Origin: an uncultured Sphingomonadales bacterium
Lineage (GTDB): Bacteria; Pseudomonadota; Alphaproteobacteria; Sphingomonadales; Sphingomonadaceae
Length of the DNA stretch: 64,000 bases
Assembly: GCA_903821685.1 (NCBI GenBank)
Contig: CAIJLW010000013.1
Location: 1-64,000 of the forward strand
Direction of reading: 5' to 3'
A model generated the notes under the pieces. That model was not told where the DNA came from. It did no database searches and saw only the letters and a list, made by a program, of their open reading frames with translations. Made by a program: the position numbers and the translations under genes. Shown piece after piece: positions 60,386-64,000 of this stretch (position 1 is the first letter of the stretch; the number at the start of each line of letters is the position of its first letter).

Positions 60386-61078
60386 ATGACCATGATCTGG
60401 AACCCATCGCCCAATTTTGGCGAACGCAGCCTGCCTATTACAATGCTTGTGCTCCATTACACTGGAATGCAGTCTGGCGCAGCTGCGATTGACTGGCTGG
60501 CTAATCCCGCGTCAAAGGTATCGGCCCATTATGTGGTCGATGAAGATGGCCAACTGGTGCATATGGTGCGCGAGGAACAACGCGCGCAACATGCCGGGCT
60601 ATCTTATTGGCGCGGTGTGACAGACTGCAATAGTGCCAGTATCGGCATTGAAATCGTCAATCCCGGCCACGAATTTGGATATCGCCCGTTTCCAGAAGCG
60701 CAAATGGACACGGTAACGCGGCTGGTTGCAGAATTGGTCCGTACTTACGGAATTGATCAACGCAATGTCGTCGGGCACAGCGATGTCGCACCAACCCGGA
60801 AGGAAGATCCGGGCGAGTTATTTGACTGGGAACGGCTGGCAAAACTTGGATGTGCGGTGCCGCGACCGAGAGCGAGCTTGGTTGATCCAGGTTGGCCGGA
60901 CGCCGCGTTCTTCCTCGCGCTTGAACGCTATGGCTATGGCATAAATGACGGGCGTGCAGCGACTGTGGCGTTCCAGCGACGTTTCCGGCCGGAAAACATT
61001 GATGGTGTCGTTGATGGCGAGTGCCGCGCCATCCTACTCAGCTTGCTCTTGGCGGTTGAAGGCGGGTCTGCTATCTGA
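60386..61078 (+). CDS. N-acetylmuramoyl-L-alanine amidase (AmpD family)
   Basis: A 230-aa zinc amidase with an amidase_2 domain and a short C-terminal peptidoglycan-binding domain. His24 in VLHYTG is the first zinc ligand; the later His and Asp occur in VVGHSDVAPTRKEDPG. The peptidoglycan-binding part is around FFLALERYGYGINDGRAATVAFQRRFRP. I see no signal peptide, so it may act on recycled anhydro-muropeptides in the cytoplasm, as AmpD does. Its stop lies inside the likely rnpB promoter, and the RNase P RNA starts five bases later. Confidence 0.9.
   Translation: MTMIWNPSPNFGERSLPITMLVLHYTGMQSGAAAIDWLANPASKVSAHYVVDEDGQLVHMVREEQRAQHAGLSYWRGVTDCNSASIGIEIVNPGHEFGYRPFPEAQMDTVTRLVAELVRTYGIDQRNVVGHSDVAPTRKEDPGELFDWERLAKLGCAVPRPRASLVDPGWPDAAFFLALERYGYGINDGRAATVAFQRRFRPENIDGVVDGECRAILLSLLLAVEGGSAI
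61049..61077 (+). promoter_or_regulatory. Candidate rnpB promoter inside the amidase gene
   Basis: TTGGCG (61049-61054), a 17-base spacer and TATCTG (61072-61077) place transcription start near 61084, where the RNase P RNA begins. The match to consensus is moderate, and the element overlaps the amidase's last codons and stop. Confidence 0.4.
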
Positions 61079-61083
61079 CCTTT

Positions 61084-61461
61084 GCCAGAGGGTTGGGCGA
61101 CCGCCGCTTAGCGGATAACTGCTAAGGGGAGGAAAGTCCGGGCTCCAGCGAGGAACGGTGCCGGATAACGTCCGGCGAAAGCAATTTTAGGGAAAGTGCC
61201 ACAGAAAATAGTCCACCGCATTTCGATGCGGCCAGGTCGAAACGGTGCGGTAAGAGCGCACCGCATTTCTGGTAACAGAAATGGCATGGCAAACCCCACC
61301 GGGAGCAAAACCGAATAGGGGCGGCATATGGCATCCTCCTGCCAGTCGCCCGGGTTGGTTGCATGAGCGGCGCAGCAATGCGTCGCCTAGATGAATGGTC
61401 GCACATCCGCCTCGGTTTCGGCCGAAGCGGAGGACAGAACCCGGCTTACAGACCCTCTGGC
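61084..61461 (+). ncRNA. rnpB: RNase P RNA (class A)
   Basis: The catalytic RNA of RNase P, which cleaves the 5' leader from tRNA precursors. The P1 helix GCCAGAGGGT (61084-61093) pairs with ACCCTCTGGC (61452-61461). The conserved GAGGAAAGTCCGGGCTCC is at about 61129-61146, ACAGAA at 61201, AGAGCGCACC near 61254, and GACAGAACCCGGCTTACA at 61433-61450. The P1 3' arm followed by five T (61462-61466) can also serve as terminator. The 3' end overlaps the last codons of the convergent small membrane protein gene. Confidence 0.97.
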
Positions 61462-61835
61462 TTTTTACCCCACGCGCGATATGCAAACAGCAATATTGCA
61501 ATGAGTATCGCTTCAACAATCATCGGTGGCGCGACAGGCGCGCTATAACCGTCGATCACAACGCTAACGAAACGTCCAACCAATGTTGCCGCCAACAACA
61601 CCGTAGCGGCCAGGATTGCGCCTTGGTGCTGCCGTACCGCAGCAAACAGCGTTAGGCACGAGATACCCAGAAACAGCCCACCAACATCTGCACGCAAGTT
61701 CGCACGGCCAATATCACCCACGGCCTGAAGTCCGCGTTCGGCAAAGACAGCGTCAAGGCTAAACCAATGCTGGGCAACGCCGAGCAACGCAATGACGCCG
61801 ATGACGGCGACCAAAATTCTAGTGATGATTATCAT
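61446..61835 (-). CDS. Small membrane protein, DUF4345-like
   Basis: A 129-aa protein with four hydrophobic segments: IIITRILVAVIGVIALLGVA, ADVGGLFLGISCLTLFAAV, GAILAATVLLAATLVGRFVSV and MIVEAILIAILLFAYRAW. The ANLRADVGG wording and the R-F segment resemble DUF4345 proteins, which have no known role. The ATG at 61835 starts the first helix; the frame is open 10 codons further. Its 3' end is encoded opposite the RNase P RNA 3' end. It is divergent from the Yip1-family gene across an inverted repeat. Confidence 0.72.
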   Translation of the reverse strand: MIIITRILVAVIGVIALLGVAQHWFSLDAVFAERGLQAVGDIGRANLRADVGGLFLGISCLTLFAAVRQHQGAILAATVLLAATLVGRFVSVVIDGYSAPVAPPMIVEAILIAILLFAYRAWGKKPEGL

Positions 61836-61870
61836 ACTTCCCCCCAAAGTTGACGCGCACGTCAATATTT

Positions 61871-61890
61871 ACATATTGGCACCAATATGT
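61871..61890. promoter_or_regulatory. Inverted repeat between two divergent membrane protein genes
   Basis: ACATATTGG-CA-CCAATATGT has perfect nine-base arms around two bases. It lies 35 bases before the DUF4345-like start and 38 bases before the Yip1-family start, so one bound regulator could control both. A second small repeat, TGACG-CGCA-CGTCA, stands at 61851-61864. The regulator is unknown. Confidence 0.5.
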
Positions 61891-61928
61891 TCTGTTTCAT
61901 GACAAGCCAATTCTGGAGGCCTAAGTCA

Positions 61929-62555
61929 ATGTCGATTGTGCAACGCGCCAAGAATATCATCTTAAAACCAACCGACGAATGGAACATCATTTCGCGGGAG
62001 CCGGCAACCATAAGTGGGTTCTTGGGCGGCTATGCAGCTATATTAGCAGCTATTCCAATGGCTGCAGGTATCCTGTTTACAGGTGCATTAGGCATCAGTG
62101 GTGCAGGTCTGCTTGGTGGGGGCGCTATACCCCTCGGTTTTGAGGCAATCGCGGCGATGTCGGTGATTGGATATATATTGTCGCTAATCACTCTTTATCT
62201 GATGGGGATTATCGTAAATTCCGTATCTCCCAGCTTCAATGGTAAGTCAGATTTGCATCAATCGTTGAAGCTTTTAACTTACGCGTCAACTCCAACTTGG
62301 CTGGCTGGTTTGGTAGGCTGGATACCTATATTGGGCGCGTTAGTCTCATTTGCAGCAAACGTGTATGTGATTTATCTCATTTATCTTGGGCTACAGCCAG
62401 TTTTAGGGGTGCCCAAGGAAAAGGTGGCAGGCTTCACCGTGGTCATTGTGCTCATCTATGTTGTCCTGTCTTTGATTGTGTCAGGCATCATCATCGGCCT
62501 TCTGTTTTCAACATTTTTTGCAGGCGGAGCGACAGGCGCACTGTCCGGCGCATAA
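61929..62555 (+). CDS. Yip1-family membrane protein
   Basis: A 208-aa integral membrane protein resembling the bacterial Yip1 domain. A short cytoplasmic N-terminus, SIVQRAKNIILKPTDEWNII, with the KPTDEW family wording, precedes five hydrophobic segments spread over residues 30-200, and a conserved YASTPTWLAGLVGWIPILG loop. Function is unknown. The ATG at 61929 gives the family start. It is divergent from the DUF4345-like gene. Confidence 0.85.
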   Translation: MSIVQRAKNIILKPTDEWNIISREPATISGFLGGYAAILAAIPMAAGILFTGALGISGAGLLGGGAIPLGFEAIAAMSVIGYILSLITLYLMGIIVNSVSPSFNGKSDLHQSLKLLTYASTPTWLAGLVGWIPILGALVSFAANVYVIYLIYLGLQPVLGVPKEKVAGFTVVIVLIYVVLSLIVSGIIIGLLFSTFFAGGATGALSGA

Positions 62556-62606
62556 TTTGCGTTTACGCCCCTAGCAAAATGGGCATGCCACAGCTAAGTC
62601 GGCGGC

Positions 62607-63140
62607 ATGGTGCGAACTACGCGACGAAATGACTGGGGTTTTCCCCGCTGGCGCGGTTACGGAAGTAGCAGTGAGGCGCAGCAGGTGCGTCTGTGCGACC
62701 GTTATGGCTGTAACAAGGCAGGCAATTGCCCCGCGCCTAAATCTCCGAATAGTCCAGATCGCTGGATGTTTTGTGAGGAACATGCCGGTGAGTATAACCG
62801 CGGATATGATTATTTTGAGGGGCTGACCAAGGAAGAAGCCGAAGAACGCGAGGCCAATGAACGCCGAGATTCTTCGGGTTATAAGGAATCGGCGCATTAT
62901 GGTTGGGCTGGGTCCGGCGATGGCAGCCGAAGCCGTGACGAAATGCACGCGCTCGATATACTAGGCCTTGAAAGCGATACCAACTTTGAGGACGCGAAAA
63001 AGGCTTGGCGCAAAATTGCTAAAGAAACCCATCCTGACGTGAACCCTGGCAATGCCGATGCCGCCAAGGCGTTTCAGGCGGGGCAAGCTGCCTATGACGT
63101 CTTACGCGTCGCAGAAGAACGGCGCGCGTGGAAGTGCTAG
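62607..63140 (+). CDS. J-domain protein with Cys/His-rich N-terminus
   Basis: A 177-aa protein whose last 65 residues are a J-domain with the HPD tripeptide at residues 142-144 (KETHPDVNPGNADAAKAFQ), expected to stimulate an Hsp70 ATPase. The N-terminal half has Cys30, Cys35, Cys41, Cys56 and His59 in a setting LCDRYGCNKAGNCPAPKSP then WMFCEEHAGEYN, which could bind zinc. The G/F and zinc-finger domains of classical DnaJ are missing, so it is a specialised type C J-protein. Its client is unknown. The surrounding region gives no direct clue. Confidence 0.85.
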   Translation: MVRTTRRNDWGFPRWRGYGSSSEAQQVRLCDRYGCNKAGNCPAPKSPNSPDRWMFCEEHAGEYNRGYDYFEGLTKEEAEEREANERRDSSGYKESAHYGWAGSGDGSRSRDEMHALDILGLESDTNFEDAKKAWRKIAKETHPDVNPGNADAAKAFQAGQAAYDVLRVAEERRAWKC

Positions 63141-63179
63141 CGTCTTGTACGCGCGAAACTATCGGCGCATAGGCCAGTC

Positions 63180-63572
63180 GTGATTCGAGACTTTCCGCCT
63201 TTCCGGAACTTTGCAGCTGCATTGATTGTGCTGGCGCTTGCTTTACGTATCATGGTTCCGGCAGGTTTTATGCCGTCTACAGAGCGCAGTTTTGCGCTGA
63301 CCATATGCACTGGCATGGATACCCAGACCGTTTGGATGGACAAATCGGGCACGCTGCACAAGGAAGACCCATCAAAGGGTAAATCTGTTGAGCATCAGCC
63401 CTGTGCTTTTGCTGGGACAGCGATTGCAGCGGTTTTCCTTTCCTCCGTTTCCCAAATTGCAATGGCTCCAGTTGCCCTGCCATTACCAGGTTTTGCCAAA
63501 AGGGAGGTTTCGGTTGATGCTGGTTTAGCGGCGCCACCGCCTCCTGCGATAGGACCACCTTCCTTCACCTAA
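63180..63572 (+). CDS. DUF2946-like protein
   Basis: A 130-aa protein with an N-terminal hydrophobic segment (NFAAALIVLALALRIMVPAGFMP) and a second one near residue 80. Cysteines in LTICTGMD and QPCAFAG and the overall layout resemble DUF2946, whose genes often precede TonB-dependent copper receptors. The GTG start at 63180 is the first in frame; no strong ribosome-binding site is visible. A TonB-dependent receptor gene begins 51 bases downstream, matching that pattern. Confidence 0.68.
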   Translation: MIRDFPPFRNFAAALIVLALALRIMVPAGFMPSTERSFALTICTGMDTQTVWMDKSGTLHKEDPSKGKSVEHQPCAFAGTAIAAVFLSSVSQIAMAPVALPLPGFAKREVSVDAGLAAPPPPAIGPPSFT

Positions 63573-63623
63573 ACTGACGGGCTGCATTGCGGTCGATCTC
63601 TCGTTTAGATTTGGGAAAATACC

Positions 63624-64000
63624 ATGAAATTTATGTCCATTTTGCGCGCTTCTGTGGCGTGTGTAGCTATTTCCATTATCACTCCCGCGGCTGCTGAAGA
63701 TGCTGCTGACGCCACGATCATCGTCACTGGACCTGCAGCTGCTGACAAAGCAGAAACATCAGCAAGCAAGACCGCAGGTGGCACTGACGTTATCAGTTAC
63801 AAAGATTATGCAGACAAGACTATCGTGTCGTTGCGCGATACATTGGCCTTTTCCCCCGGCGTTTATACGCAACCTCGCTTTGGCCAGGAGATCAGGATTT
63901 CCATTCGTGGTTCCGGCTTGTCGCGTGGGTTTCATATGCGTGGGTTGACGCTATTGCAGGATGGCATCCCCATCAATCTGGCAGACGACAATGGGGATTT
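63624..64000 (+). CDS. TonB-dependent receptor, 5' part cut by the window edge
   Basis: The first 125 codons of an outer-membrane receptor. A signal peptide (MKFMSILRASVACVAISIIT, ending PAAAE) is followed by a TonB-box-like DATIIVTGP and the plug domain: SLRDTLAFSPGVYTQPRFG, then IRISIRGSGLSRGF and LLQDGIPINLADDNGD. The barrel lies beyond the window. Substrate is unknown; the DUF2946-like gene upstream hints at copper or another metal, which is inference only. Confidence 0.9.
   Translation, partial: MKFMSILRASVACVAISIITPAAAEDAADATIIVTGPAAADKAETSASKTAGGTDVISYKDYADKTIVSLRDTLAFSPGVYTQPRFGQEIRISIRGSGLSRGFHMRGLTLLQDGIPINLADDNGD

Noticed and set aside
61187-61519. Open frames within the RNase P RNA gene
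   Set aside because: The RNA's conserved elements explain the sequence; the frames have no protein features.

Overview
The window reads as a contiguous piece of an alphaproteobacterial chromosome, most likely order Sphingomonadales. This is inference from gene content: a CckA-ChpT phosphorelay, ChvG-ChvI beside pckA, a short HprK with HPr and a mannose-type EIIA, GatCAB, TonB-dependent receptors, and an SOS box of the alphaproteobacterial GTTC-N7-GTTC type before recA. Genes are packed tightly on both strands, often with 1-4 base overlaps. I see no insertion sequence, integrase, prophage or CRISPR array; nearly everything is core chromosome.

Layout. 1-13.7 kb: partial ribonuclease D, aspS, a PPK2-family kinase, greB, a soluble lytic transglycosylase, the coupled set dapA-smpB-DUF2062, an M13 metallopeptidase, the cell-cycle hybrid kinase CckA, and recA with a LexA-type operator. 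13.9-22.5 kb: an arginase-family hydrolase, a glutathione transferase, alaS, icd, psd-pssA and rmuC. 22.5-30 kb: a minus-strand chain chvI-chvG-hprK-rapZ-EIIA-HPr-SpoU methyltransferase, divergent from pckA, whose upstream region carries a perfect 20-base palindrome.

30-46 kb: a short NfeD-like protein, a gene-poor stretch with a possible gene remnant, an M28 peptidase, guaB (start codon inside a hairpin), an RsmB-type methyltransferase, a TPR lipo/periplasmic candidate, rppH with an esterase, a DUF457/YdjM-like membrane protein with photolyase, purF with an SDR enzyme, hisI, and DUF3089-ruvX-pyrB-pyrC' in which the dihydroorotase homologue has lost its metal ligands. 46-53.6 kb: gatCAB, tRNA-Leu(UAG), tig, clpP and clpX; clpP has a good sigma-32 promoter candidate and rpoH lies 6 kb away. 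53.8-64 kb: a TonB-dependent receptor, mtgA, rpoH, rluD, a stand-alone JAMM peptidase, chpT, an AmpD-type amidase, RNase P RNA, two divergent small membrane protein genes around an inverted repeat, a J-domain protein with a Cys/His-rich N-terminus, a DUF2946-like protein and the start of a second TonB-dependent receptor.

Together the genes cover translation fidelity (aspS, alaS, gatCAB, smpB, tRNA-Leu, rnpB), protein quality control (tig, clpPX, rpoH, J-domain protein), cell-cycle signalling (cckA, chpT), envelope sensing linked to carbon flow (chvGI, HprK-HPr, pckA), pyrimidine and purine synthesis, and peptidoglycan turnover. No complete undescribed system is obvious. The best leads are regulatory DNA (the pckA palindrome, the inverted repeat at 61.87 kb, the guaB hairpin) and a few poorly understood small proteins.
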